NCBI GenBank assembly: GCA_965249525.1
Contig: OZ252237.1
Span: 682,001 to 746,000, forward strand
Length of the DNA stretch: 64,000 nt
Reading direction: 5' to 3'
From: G965240465 sp965249525
Lineage (GTDB): Bacteria > SAR324 > JACQKK01
Under the pieces are notes generated by a model. That model saw only the letters and a list, made by a program, of their open reading frames with translations, made no database searches and had not been told where the DNA came from. Positions within the stretch are counted from its first letter, which is position 1. Every line of letters begins with the position of its first letter. The translations under genes were made by a program, and so were the position numbers. Of this stretch, positions 53,055-60,783 are shown piece by piece.

Positions 53055-53561
53055 TTATTGAGGTTGGAGGGTAAAATTACGGTAGGACTCAGCCAACTGG
53101 GGATGAGTCCGAAGTACATGCTGTGCTGCTTCGCTGTAGCTGATTTTGAGTTCATGCATTTTTTCTTCTGCCATTGCAGCCAGCTGCTGTGCCGCACTGG
53201 AAGAGCTATCAAGCGAGGCAGGGCGTACAGAAGAAGCGATTTCATTCTGAGGAAGAATCGCCTGTGATTGTTGGATGAATTCCATCACCCAGTCCAGCGA
53301 TACCGGCAAAGGCTTGCCTTCAGCGAAATGCTTTGCCTGACGGCTGATTTCTTCTATAAGAGAATCACGCAGGGCAGGGGAGAGTCTCCCGGCGGCTACC
53401 TGGAAATCACAGCTTTTTGCAGCGCTTTGACAAGCATTAGAAAAGGCTTTGGCCTGACGCACTTGGCGTGTTTGGCGAAGCCGTTCTTCTTGTTGCAGCT
53501 TGTAAGCGCGAAGTTCGGAGAGTTCTGTCTGTTCGTCTCCGTTCAGTTTTGGTGAAGGCAT
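53055..53561 (-). CDS. Nested in-frame scaffold protein inside the protease gene
   Basis: An internal ATG at 53561 in the protease frame is preceded by AGGAG at 7-nt spacing, better than most starts in the block. It would make a 168-residue product (MPSPKLNGDEQTELSELRAY...) equal to the coiled-coil C-terminus, as lambda Nu3 is nested in C and Mu Z in I. This supports separate scaffold supply. Confidence 0.65.
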   Translation of the reverse strand: MPSPKLNGDEQTELSELRAYKLQQEERLRQTRQVRQAKAFSNACQSAAKSCDFQVAAGRLSPALRDSLIEEISRQAKHFAEGKPLPVSLDWVMEFIQQSQAILPQNEIASSVRPASLDSSSSAAQQLAAMAEEKMHELKISYSEAAQHVLRTHPQLAESYRNFTLQPQ

Positions 53562-54236
53562 GGCTTTCTCCTGTTTTTCTAAGATTGAGGGAGAGGTTGT
53601 TGAATAAGATGCCTGCTGGGGAATTTTTGGGGTCACAACCTCCAGTGGCAAAGTGAAAACCCGCGAGCCGCGGGAACGAAAACCTGAAGGCCAGTCTGCC
53701 GTCAGAAAAACCGATAAATCTTTTAAATTGGTAACTGCAGGTAAATCAGCACCCAGTAAGGCTACCGCTTTTAGGGCTTTGCCTAATTTCTTGCCTTGGT
53801 GTTCAGCTTCAAAGTAAATCTCTGCAGAAATCTTTCGCCAGCGACCTGATGCAATCGCTTGGCGCACCACGGAAGGAACTTGAATAAAAGTCGCTATCAA
53901 CTTGCCGCCAGTTACCCGTAATCCATCTACCCAACCTAGGGCAGGGTCACCATCACTTTGCCCCAGCAAAGTTTGGTCTTCGTCATGACCAAATTTTAAG
54001 GGCGGTTTCAGTTCATTCCGCAGCAATTCAAAATTGTGTGAGATTTCATGCAAATCCTCATGGGAGAATATTTCTCCATTCCACTCGCCCACACTCATAA
54101 TTTCTGCTTCAAGTGTGGGGGCATCATCAGCTGGATTATCCTGCAACTGCTGAAGAGAACGGGTCCCCTTTTCTTTATTGGTGGGGGCATCGTTGATGTG
54201 GGATGCCATCGTTTCTTTTAGGTGGGAGGTGTGCAT
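53055..54236 (-). CDS. Mu I-like prohead protease with C-terminal scaffold
   Basis: A 393-residue protein with AAGGA before its ATG. Residues about 40-190 match the Mu-like protease I domain (LKFGHDEDQTLLGQSDGDPA then LGWVDGLRVTGGKLIATF and RKISAEIYFE). The C-terminal part is a charged, helical scaffold (about 225-393) with coiled coil ELRAYKLQQEERLRQTR. The protease would process the scaffold after shell assembly. Confidence 0.8.
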   Translation of the reverse strand: MHTSHLKETMASHINDAPTNKEKGTRSLQQLQDNPADDAPTLEAEIMSVGEWNGEIFSHEDLHEISHNFELLRNELKPPLKFGHDEDQTLLGQSDGDPALGWVDGLRVTGGKLIATFIQVPSVVRQAIASGRWRKISAEIYFEAEHQGKKLGKALKAVALLGADLPAVTNLKDLSVFLTADWPSGFRSRGSRVFTLPLEVVTPKIPQQASYSTTSPSILEKQEKAMPSPKLNGDEQTELSELRAYKLQQEERLRQTRQVRQAKAFSNACQSAAKSCDFQVAAGRLSPALRDSLIEEISRQAKHFAEGKPLPVSLDWVMEFIQQSQAILPQNEIASSVRPASLDSSSSAAQQLAAMAEEKMHELKISYSEAAQHVLRTHPQLAESYRNFTLQPQ

Positions 54237-54326
54237 GAAATTTTCCTTATGAGTAAAAGGTGGTGAAAGTGCTTATCAAGGTTGATTTTAGATGCCTGGG
54301 AATGCGGGAAACTGATGGAATGGGAG

Positions 54327-55853
54327 TCATGCCATTGCTATGTCGGGATTGCTTCCGTTGGCGTTCGGGAGGGTTGCCTGCCCCGCCTGACTTTTTGTTT
54401 CATTGCCATCTTGGGGAGGCATGGATGACTGCGGAAGGGTTGGATCTGCCTGATTTTTTGTTTCATTGCTGTCTTGGGGCAGTATGGATGACTCAGGGGG
54501 GTTATTGTCAGCAGGAAGAGGAAAGCCCAGCAATTCACGGATGCGTAGTTCGTCTTTGGTGGAGGGGCGCACCAGACCACTGGCGACAGCATTCTTCCAG
54601 CTGGAGACGGTATCTTGTCGTTGTTGTTCTGTCAGGGGAGCAAAGGAGAAGCGTGGCGCCTCTTTCAGGCCGAAGTTCCACCATGCCAGTTCGCGGAACA
54701 ACTGTTCATTGAGGGTATCTGCGATAGATTCTGCAATACCATTCAATACAAAGAAGAAAGTTTCCAGTTGGGTGCGGCTTTGACTGTACCCCCCCACGTT
54801 TCCTTGTTCTGAAAATCCCAACAGATTTGGTACCAACAAAGCCTTGGCCATAGCCTTGTCGCGGGCAGCAATGGCGCGTTCAAAGGCGTCGGTAGAAGGC
54901 GCATTCACCATTTCCAACTCTACGTTGGCAGGAGTAATGACGGATGTACGTCCACCCAGATTTTGCATTGCCTGCTTGAGAGATTCACGGTCTTGGCTGC
55001 TGATGGGGCCAGAGATGCGTCCATGAACAAAACCGGATGCCATTCTTTCTAAGTAGATGTTCCAGAATTTGAAAATGTTTTCTTTTGCCCACCAGTGGCG
55101 GTAGCACTCACGTAGATCAGATTCTCCGTATTGAGCATGTTCTTCTGGTTTGTTAACGTAGTGAATAAAACGCTCCAATGGCAGGTCAACTTGACTTGCT
55201 CCTTGTTGCTGGGTCAGGCGCACAGTATTGCCGTTGCGATCGCATTCAAAGCGGAAAGTTTCTGCTGGACGAAGTTTCAAAGCACGCAGGATCCAGCGAG
55301 GTTGACCTTGCCAGACTACAGATTGATAAATTTTTTCTAATAAACTGAATCCAAAGACCTGGCTGGTGAGCATTTGCCCCATCGCCTGATGAAAAGAACC
55401 GCATAAATGCTTTTCCAGCATGGTGTGAAAGAATTCAGCGGCTAGCTGCTGGCGTGGTGTGGTGGCTTCAAAACGCCAAGGGCGAGAAGTGATAACTGCC
55501 TGCTTTAAACCTAGCAGGGCGCGGATTTGATCATCTTTCATTACCCGTCGGTATATGCCAATGCTCCAACCACCGCCTGCTTCTGAATACCAAGGCACAC
55601 CGGGCTGCTGCTGAAAGAAAGCTCCTTCTGCCCAGGCCACTTCTTCTTTCTCTGTAGTCCATGGAAAAGTATGGAGCTGGCTTGTGGCATTTAAGCCAAA
55701 ACCTTTTGGCTGCTTGGTTTCTGCTTGTTTTTGGCGATACGCGAAAGCATCTCCATGGGTGGCAGCGTTTGGCATGCCAATGAGACGTTGAAAGATGCGC
55801 TGTAAGAAATGCAGATGATTAGAAGCTTTGGTAGGCATATGCGTTTTTGTCAT
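54327..55853 (-). CDS. Portal protein, DUF935 (Mu gp29-like)
   Basis: A 508-residue DUF935 portal protein. Typical blocks are SRPWRFEATTPRQQLAAEFF, QVFGFSLLEKIYQ, LRALKLRPAETFRF, YGESDLRECYRHWWAKENI and LLVPNLLGFSEQGNVGGYSQ. It forms the dodecameric vertex through which the motor loads DNA. I use the ATG at 55853, overlapping the terminase end by 35 nt; an ATG at 55889 would overlap by 71 nt. The C-terminus holds a 21-residue duplication (LPQDSNETKNQADPTLPQSS against MPPQDGNETKSQAGQATLP), from a 49-bp direct repeat at 54386 and 54449. Confidence 0.88.
   Translation of the reverse strand: MTKTHMPTKASNHLHFLQRIFQRLIGMPNAATHGDAFAYRQKQAETKQPKGFGLNATSQLHTFPWTTEKEEVAWAEGAFFQQQPGVPWYSEAGGGWSIGIYRRVMKDDQIRALLGLKQAVITSRPWRFEATTPRQQLAAEFFHTMLEKHLCGSFHQAMGQMLTSQVFGFSLLEKIYQSVVWQGQPRWILRALKLRPAETFRFECDRNGNTVRLTQQQGASQVDLPLERFIHYVNKPEEHAQYGESDLRECYRHWWAKENIFKFWNIYLERMASGFVHGRISGPISSQDRESLKQAMQNLGGRTSVITPANVELEMVNAPSTDAFERAIAARDKAMAKALLVPNLLGFSEQGNVGGYSQSRTQLETFFFVLNGIAESIADTLNEQLFRELAWWNFGLKEAPRFSFAPLTEQQRQDTVSSWKNAVASGLVRPSTKDELRIRELLGFPLPADNNPPESSILPQDSNETKNQADPTLPQSSMPPQDGNETKSQAGQATLPNANGSNPDIAMA
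54386..54497 (-). repeat. Direct repeat of about 49 bp in portal C-terminus
   Basis: 54386-54434 and 54449-54497 are near-identical, 63 bp apart, so the repeat keeps frame and encodes two copies of a Gln/Asn-rich tail segment. Confidence 0.75.
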
Positions 55854-57234
55854 TGGAGGTTTCCATAATGAATTCGCTGCGGGCTTCATTCATGCCCCAG
55901 AGGCAGAGGGCTAAGGCCATTACGCAGTCATCGTGTTGACCATGAGGTGCGCTGGTTCGGATAAAACCTGAGGGGAGGCGATGATGTTCGTAGGCAGCCA
56001 GTTCCCGCAGTGTTTCTTGGTGATAGGCTAACTTCAGTTGGTTCTGTTCTAGGCAGAGTGCTAGATGTTCCACCAGCTGCTGTTTGCGTGCGTGCGTGAA
56101 TACCACAGGATAGGTTTCTGCGCCTAGGCGAGTGAGTTCTTCACAGATGGGGTCGCCACTACCACTGGCATCCACATAGAGGGGTGCTTGGTGAAAACGA
56201 TGAGAAAGTACCAGTAGTCGCTGCAGCTGACTCTGCCAGGGAATGCGCTGAAAGCGCTCACAATATACTGCGGTGCGGGTTTCTATGCAGCCTACCCAAA
56301 TCACAGTAAAATCATCCCAGCGAGCCAGATCCACCCCTAACAAATAGCTCATGCCATCTGTTGGATTCATTTCCATCTTTGTAAGTTGCAGTTGTTCTAA
56401 GGAGGAAAACACTTTCTGCACACCGTGAATGAATTCAGCCATGATTTCTTGCCGATAAACAGTCTTTGGCATCTGCTGCTGTAAATTTTCTAGTTGCTTG
56501 CGATCTAACAGAGGATTGATATGAGAGGGATGTTGAAAGCTAGCCCATTCTTGTTTGAGATTGTCTTGTCCCCAATCAAACATGCGACGAAAAAGACCAT
56601 CTCCTTTGGGCGCACCAATACAAAACAGGCGGGTTTTAGAGTTTTCTATCAACATCGGCAACAAGGTATGGTAATAAATGGCTTCGTCTCGCAATACCAG
56701 TCCAGCTTCGTTTATCCAAATGTAGTCGTAGGCGAATCCTTCCAGCATTTCAGGTCGTTCTGCCGACCCAAAATCACACCAAGAACCGCTTTCAAATTTT
56801 AGTACATGGTCGCGGGCGTTCCAGGTACAGTTCATATCTTTGAGACAGGGGAAAAAATAACGCGCCATCAGCTTGTGAATGTTGCGCTGGGTGGTGTCTA
56901 TCCACAAATGGCGGCTATGGGGATGCAGATAAGCCAGTTCTACCAGCCGTGTTGCCGCCCCATGTGTGCCACCGGCACGCCTGCCTTTCACATAAACAAC
57001 ATTGCGTGCTTTGCAGTCAAAGACATCCAATTGATGAGGCAAATAAGACACTTTTAAGACTTTTTCTTCTGTGGGGGTTCTTGAGGAGAAAGGCATGCGA
57101 TGTGGATCAGTTTGATGTGCGGAGAAAAATCTAGGCAATTCGCGGGCAAGTGCCAATTTTTGAAAACAACTGCCTGAGACACTTTTCCAGTGCAGTTCAT
57201 AGGCAAAGCCCCCGTCATGCATGCGATAATGCAA
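55819..57234 (-). CDS. Terminase large subunit
   Basis: A 471-residue packaging motor and nuclease. Walker A is deviant (KGRRAGGT, 83-90, with Gly where Lys is usual and a Lys before), Walker B reads YIWINEAG (Asn175-Glu176), and GAPKG (208-212) is the coupling motif. The nuclease acidic set is D302 (GVDLARWDD), D355 (YVDASGSGD) and D435/D436 (HDDCVMALAL). No small terminase gene precedes it; the first gene after the 275-bp leader is this one. An alternative ATG lies at 57096. Headful packaging is likely but not shown. Confidence 0.85.
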   Translation of the reverse strand: MHYRMHDGGFAYELHWKSVSGSCFQKLALARELPRFFSAHQTDPHRMPFSSRTPTEEKVLKVSYLPHQLDVFDCKARNVVYVKGRRAGGTHGAATRLVELAYLHPHSRHLWIDTTQRNIHKLMARYFFPCLKDMNCTWNARDHVLKFESGSWCDFGSAERPEMLEGFAYDYIWINEAGLVLRDEAIYYHTLLPMLIENSKTRLFCIGAPKGDGLFRRMFDWGQDNLKQEWASFQHPSHINPLLDRKQLENLQQQMPKTVYRQEIMAEFIHGVQKVFSSLEQLQLTKMEMNPTDGMSYLLGVDLARWDDFTVIWVGCIETRTAVYCERFQRIPWQSQLQRLLVLSHRFHQAPLYVDASGSGDPICEELTRLGAETYPVVFTHARKQQLVEHLALCLEQNQLKLAYHQETLRELAAYEHHRLPSGFIRTSAPHGQHDDCVMALALCLWGMNEARSEFIMETSNDKNAYAYQSF

Positions 57235-57326
57235 TGCAAAAGAGACTAGTCAAACATCTGTGCTAAGCCTTGTTGCAAGCTACTTAGCAAGATGAATATG
57301 TTGGTGTGTGTAATGAGATATTATTT

Positions 57327-57355
57327 ATACTAAGGTATTTCAAACCATTTTTCAA
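57327..57355 (-). promoter_or_regulatory. Candidate promoter of the virion block
   Basis: On the minus strand TTGAAA (57355-57350), 17-nt spacer, TAGTAT (57332-57327), within the 275-bp gap between atpE and terminase. The -35 matches five of six bases and the -10 four. The rest of the gap (57235-57509) is AT-rich and has no gene that I can see. Confidence 0.4.
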
Positions 57356-57509
57356 GAGAAAAATCCCTTTTATAAATCATAATAGCTGATGCTTCAAATA
57401 GCGTGCTTTTGCAGAAAAGCGCAACTGCACATGTGGTGTGCATGTGCAGGAATCTCTCTGGCAAAGAACTTTGCGTAGACCTGGTAGAGGAAGCAGCTAA
57501 CAGCCAGGC

Positions 57510-57845
57510 TTAACCAGTGATGGTTTCCAGCAAGGGAGCAATATTTCCTTGCAAGATAAAAGCAATGACCAATCCGTAAATCACCAGAGATTCAATCAGT
57601 GCTAGACCGATAATCATAGGGGTAAAAATGCGACCAGAAGCATTGGGATTGCGTGCGATTCCTTCCAGCGCAGCGGAAACGGCTTTGCCTTGCCCTAATG
57701 CGCCCCCCATGGCGGCGATGCCAATAGCCAGTCCTGCTGCTAAAGAAAGGCCCAACACAGATACTTCTCCGTCAGCGGCAGCATACAGCGGTGATGCCGT
57801 CATGAAGATAAAAACAGAAGATAGGGAGAATAATTTTTTGCTCAT
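57510..57845 (-). CDS. atpE: ATP synthase F0 subunit c, with signal peptide
   Basis: A 111-residue protein: a 24-residue cleavable-type signal peptide (MSKKLFSLSSVFIFMTASPL ending YAA) and then the two-helix hairpin of subunit c. The ion-binding Glu is E85 in ALIESLVIY, and GGALGQGKAV with ARNPNASGRIF form the first helix and polar loop. I start at the ATG at 57845, which has AGGAAA upstream; the frame is open to 57923. Signal-peptide-bearing c subunits are known in several deltaproteobacteria. Gln in GQG plus ES and Tyr are part of the sodium signature, but Leu in place of Thr leaves the ion undecided. Confidence 0.94.
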   Translation of the reverse strand: MSKKLFSLSSVFIFMTASPLYAAADGEVSVLGLSLAAGLAIGIAAMGGALGQGKAVSAALEGIARNPNASGRIFTPMIIGLALIESLVIYGLVIAFILQGNIAPLLETITG

Positions 57846-57931
57846 TGCTAATAGCTTTCCTGGAAAAAAGGATTTAAGTTTCATAGGGCAACCAACAGAA
57901 GTTTTGCACAAAAGAAGTGCCAATAAAAGGG

Positions 57932-58642
57932 TTAATGTGGAGCTTCTTGCGCATCCTGAATATATACTGCCGCAAGCAATACAAATACCACTGCCTGTAA
58001 AACCGATACCAGCACGCCTAATGCCATAAAAGGCACCGGCAATCCCACAGCCAATAGAGAACTGAACACCGTCAATACTTGGTGGTCTCCAGTCATGTTG
58101 CCGAATAAGCGCATAGAAAGTGAGAGGGGTCGTACCAAATGACTAATAATTTCAATTGGCACCATCAAAGGAGCCAGCAGCAGCAGTGGCCCCATGAATT
58201 TTTTCCCATAGCCTAATCCATGTTTGCGCAAGCCTATGGTATGAGCGGTGAAGAATATCATCAAGGCAAGCGGCAGGGTGACGTTGTATTGATCTGTAGG
58301 GGCAGCAAAGCCTGGCAGCAGTCCCAACAAGTTATTCAGCAAAATAAAGAGCATCAGTCCTGCCAATAAAGGAAAAACCGGGCGAGCTCCATGATGGATA
58401 ATGCCGTTGAAGAAAGCCAACAACTTCACCACAATAAATTCTGCCAAAAAGGTAAAACTCACATGAGCGGCCGGTTCCACTACTTCTTGCCTGCGGAAAT
58501 ATCTTCCTGCAAAAAAAGCAAAAACCAACAACAAAGCAGAAGCCACTACGGCATCTACGGCTGGATGAGGATCTATACCAAAATGTGCCAGCAAATGTTC
58601 CAGCGGTTCAAATAGAAAACTGCGCCAAGCGATTTCGTGCAT
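57932..58642 (-). CDS. atpB: ATP synthase F0 subunit a
   Basis: A 236-residue membrane protein, the stator channel of the F0 motor. The essential arginine lies in EIISHLVRPLSLSMRLFGNM, and the first helix region has PHPAVDAVVASALLLV. The gap to the atpE start is 86 bp. atpF and the F1 genes are not in the window, where a virion block follows instead, so the F1 genes must be elsewhere. Confidence 0.95.
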   Translation of the reverse strand: MHEIAWRSFLFEPLEHLLAHFGIDPHPAVDAVVASALLLVFAFFAGRYFRRQEVVEPAAHVSFTFLAEFIVVKLLAFFNGIIHHGARPVFPLLAGLMLFILLNNLLGLLPGFAAPTDQYNVTLPLALMIFFTAHTIGLRKHGLGYGKKFMGPLLLLAPLMVPIEIISHLVRPLSLSMRLFGNMTGDHQVLTVFSSLLAVGLPVPFMALGVLVSVLQAVVFVLLAAVYIQDAQEAPH

Positions 58643-58693
58643 TGAATGGATGTATCAAGTGTAAGGATTGTTGGTGGAATTCTGCTTTATGGA

Positions 58694-59092
58694 TTATCTG
58701 GTTGATGATTGTTTTGCTGTCTTAAGCACATGAAGAATTGCGAGGGTAAAACATGCAGGCAGGACAGCAGAGAGACCAATCAACAAGCCAAGGGCGTTCA
58801 GGTTTAACCAACGCAAGCATGCTGTAATAAAAGCAGCATTAAAGACTAACTTAAGTGGATAACTCCACAGCCAAGGAGAACGGCTGGATTTTCGCAGTAT
58901 GGCTCGTACCAATTTCTCAGTCCACAACAGATTGATTAGCACCAGTGCTACCCCTAGCAAAATAGCTGCTACCAAGTCAAGTTTGCTCCATGCCAAAGGG
59001 AGGAGACTTAAAAAGCTGCCCCAGCCAGCAGTGATTACCAACAGTGGAGAACGACCAGGCAAGGTTATATTTGAAGTGGTAGAGGTATTCAT
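58694..59092 (-). CDS. atpI: ATP synthase assembly protein AtpI-like
   Basis: A 132-residue, four-helix membrane protein typical of AtpI, which helps c-ring assembly or magnesium uptake. The ATG at 59092 overlaps the AtpZ stop by one base (TGATG), so the two are coupled. The frame is open further upstream, but that part overlaps atpZ and is not a credible extension. Sequence conservation in this family is low, so the call leans on context. Confidence 0.72.
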   Translation of the reverse strand: MNTSTTSNITLPGRSPLLVITAGWGSFLSLLPLAWSKLDLVAAILLGVALVLINLLWTEKLVRAILRKSSRSPWLWSYPLKLVFNAAFITACLRWLNLNALGLLIGLSAVLPACFTLAILHVLKTAKQSSTR

Positions 59093-59340
59093 CAGGATTT
59101 GTTGTGGGTTGTTTGCTGAATATTCCGCAAGGTACGCCAAGCAGAGTACATGGCTGCGGTCATTCCCAATGACATTCCTGCCAATAGCAGCCATGGTGAG
59201 GTGTCCCAACGGTTGTCTAACCAGCGTCCCAGCCATAACCCTCCCAGTACTGCGATACCCATTTCCAGCCCCATGCTGCTTAGGCGCAGCAACTGGACAT
59301 AACCTGGACGATTGGCAGCTGGACGGTTAGATAATGGCAT
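59092..59340 (-). CDS. AtpZ/AtpI-type small membrane protein
   Basis: An 82-residue protein with two membrane helices. The blocks GLEMGIAVLGGLWLGRWLDN and GMSLGMTAAMYSAWR are typical of AtpZ, which pairs with AtpI in F0 operons of many bacteria and may form a Mg/Ca channel. It is the first gene of the operon, 60 bp downstream of hemL. Confidence 0.8.
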   Translation of the reverse strand: MPLSNRPAANRPGYVQLLRLSSMGLEMGIAVLGGLWLGRWLDNRWDTSPWLLLAGMSLGMTAAMYSAWRTLRNIQQTTHNKS

Positions 59341-59400
59341 GAAATTTCATGAAAAATGAAAAGGTTTTGTAAATTAGCAGACTTTTTGCAAAAGTGGAAT

Positions 59401-60711
59401 TCAGTTACTGGGATTCATATTTGCCAGCGTTTTTGTCATAGCATCCAAGGTGAGTTCAAGGTCTGCTTGGGTATGAACGGTAGAAACAAATAGTGTCTCG
59501 TAAGCTGAAGGGGGCAGATAAACACCATGTTCCAACATTCCTTGGAAAAAGCGAGCATAGAGTTTGCTATTGCAGTTAAGTGCATCTTGGTAATTTTTTA
59601 CAGGCTGTGTGTGGAAGAAGAATCCTAACATGCCACCAAATGCGGCGACTTGTACGGGAATGTCTGCTTTTTGGCAGGACTGACGCAGCCCGTTAATGAA
59701 AATTTTACTGGTGTTAGCTAGATTGCTGTAAGTATCTGGTGCCTCCAAGATTTCCATGGTGGCTAAACCAGCTGCCATAGCCAGCGGATTGCCAGAAAGC
59801 GTGCCTGCTTGGTAAACAGGCCCCTGGGGGGCAACCAATGACATAATATCTGCCCGACCCCCGTAGACACCTACTGGAAGTCCTCCACCAATGACCTTGC
59901 CAAACATAGCCAAATCTGGCTGAACACCAAAACATTCTTGCGCTCCACCCTTTGCCACTCGGAAACCACTCATCACTTCATCAAATAGCAACAGACAGCC
60001 ATGCTGGTTGCAAAGGTCTCGCAGCCCCTCAAGAAAACCTGGTTCAGGAGGCACCAAGCCCATGTTTCCAGCAATAGGTTCCAACAAAACAGCTGCCACT
60101 TGTTCAGGGTGCGCCTGCAATAAATGCCGAATAGATTCCAGGCTGTTAAATTCAGCCAGCAGGGTGTCACTAGCAGCAGCAATGGGAACTCCTGCTGAAT
60201 CTGGCACCCCCAAGGTGGTAGCACCAGAACCGGCTTTTACCAGCAGGGTATCCAAGCTGCCATGATAACAGCCGGCAAATTTGATGACCTTATCTCGGGA
60301 AGTAAACCCCCGCGCCAACCGCAAAGCCCCTTGTACAGCCTCTCCACCAGAGTTGACAAAGCGCACCAATTCCAACGATGGATACCACTCTCGCAGGCGC
60401 TCTGCCATGGCTGTTTCCAGTTCAGTAGGCGCACCAAAAGAAGTTCCATCACGGGCAATACGATTGATAGCCTCCAAAATTCTTTCATGCGCATGTCCTA
60501 CAATCATTGCTCCCCAAGAACCGACATAATCCACATAACGATTACCATCCACATCCTCCAACTGACTGCCTTTCCCCCGACGAATAAACAACGGGGGCGA
60601 CATCCCCACCCCCTTAAACGCCCGTACAGGACTATTGACCCCACCCACCAGCACACGGCTGGCACGTGAAAAGCAAGCGCTTGAATTCTCTAATTTCAAA
60701 GAAACAGACAT
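59401..60711 (-). CDS. hemL: Glutamate-1-semialdehyde 2,1-aminomutase
   Basis: A 436-residue PLP enzyme that makes 5-aminolevulinate in the C5 pathway of tetrapyrrole synthesis. The PLP lysine is in MFGKVIGGGLPVGVYGG, with NSGGEAVQGALRLAR and FDEVMSGFRV as further motifs. Its N-terminus GGVNSPVRAFKGVG is diagnostic. It shows that the organism uses the C5 rather than the Shemin route. Confidence 0.97.
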   Translation of the reverse strand: MSVSLKLENSSACFSRASRVLVGGVNSPVRAFKGVGMSPPLFIRRGKGSQLEDVDGNRYVDYVGSWGAMIVGHAHERILEAINRIARDGTSFGAPTELETAMAERLREWYPSLELVRFVNSGGEAVQGALRLARGFTSRDKVIKFAGCYHGSLDTLLVKAGSGATTLGVPDSAGVPIAAASDTLLAEFNSLESIRHLLQAHPEQVAAVLLEPIAGNMGLVPPEPGFLEGLRDLCNQHGCLLLFDEVMSGFRVAKGGAQECFGVQPDLAMFGKVIGGGLPVGVYGGRADIMSLVAPQGPVYQAGTLSGNPLAMAAGLATMEILEAPDTYSNLANTSKIFINGLRQSCQKADIPVQVAAFGGMLGFFFHTQPVKNYQDALNCNSKLYARFFQGMLEHGVYLPPSAYETLFVSTVHTQADLELTLDAMTKTLANMNPSN

Positions 60712-60783
60712 ACTTTGCTGCTAAAGCTGGACAATCCAATATGCTGTGCTGCTGGCAACATCTACATCCTTGTGGAGGAATGA

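Larger units (their letters stand above)
44757..57234 (-). mobile_element. Virion gene block: gene-transfer-agent-like or stripped prophage locus
   Basis: All genes on 12.5 kb lie on one strand in head-to-tail order: terminase, portal, protease/scaffold, decoration, major capsid, connector, completion, terminator, tube, chaperone, tape measure, tip proteins. I see no integrase, transposase, repressor, replication gene, small terminase, holin or endolysin, no flanking tRNA and no obvious attachment repeats. All frames are intact, including a programmed frameshift. Head genes are Mu-like (DUF935 portal, I-like protease, gp36/G/gp37-like) and the tail is of siphovirus type (tube, no sheath). Composition looks similar to the flanking genes. 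Confidence 0.75.

Noticed and set aside
44757..57234. Ordinary temperate prophage
   Set aside because: No integrase, repressor, replication or lysis genes and no att repeats or tRNA at the ends. Kept only as an alternative (stripped prophage).
57510..57845. Assigning sodium coupling to the ATP synthase
   Set aside because: Gln, Glu-Ser and Tyr of the sodium signature are present but the Thr after Ser is Leu, so the ion cannot be called.
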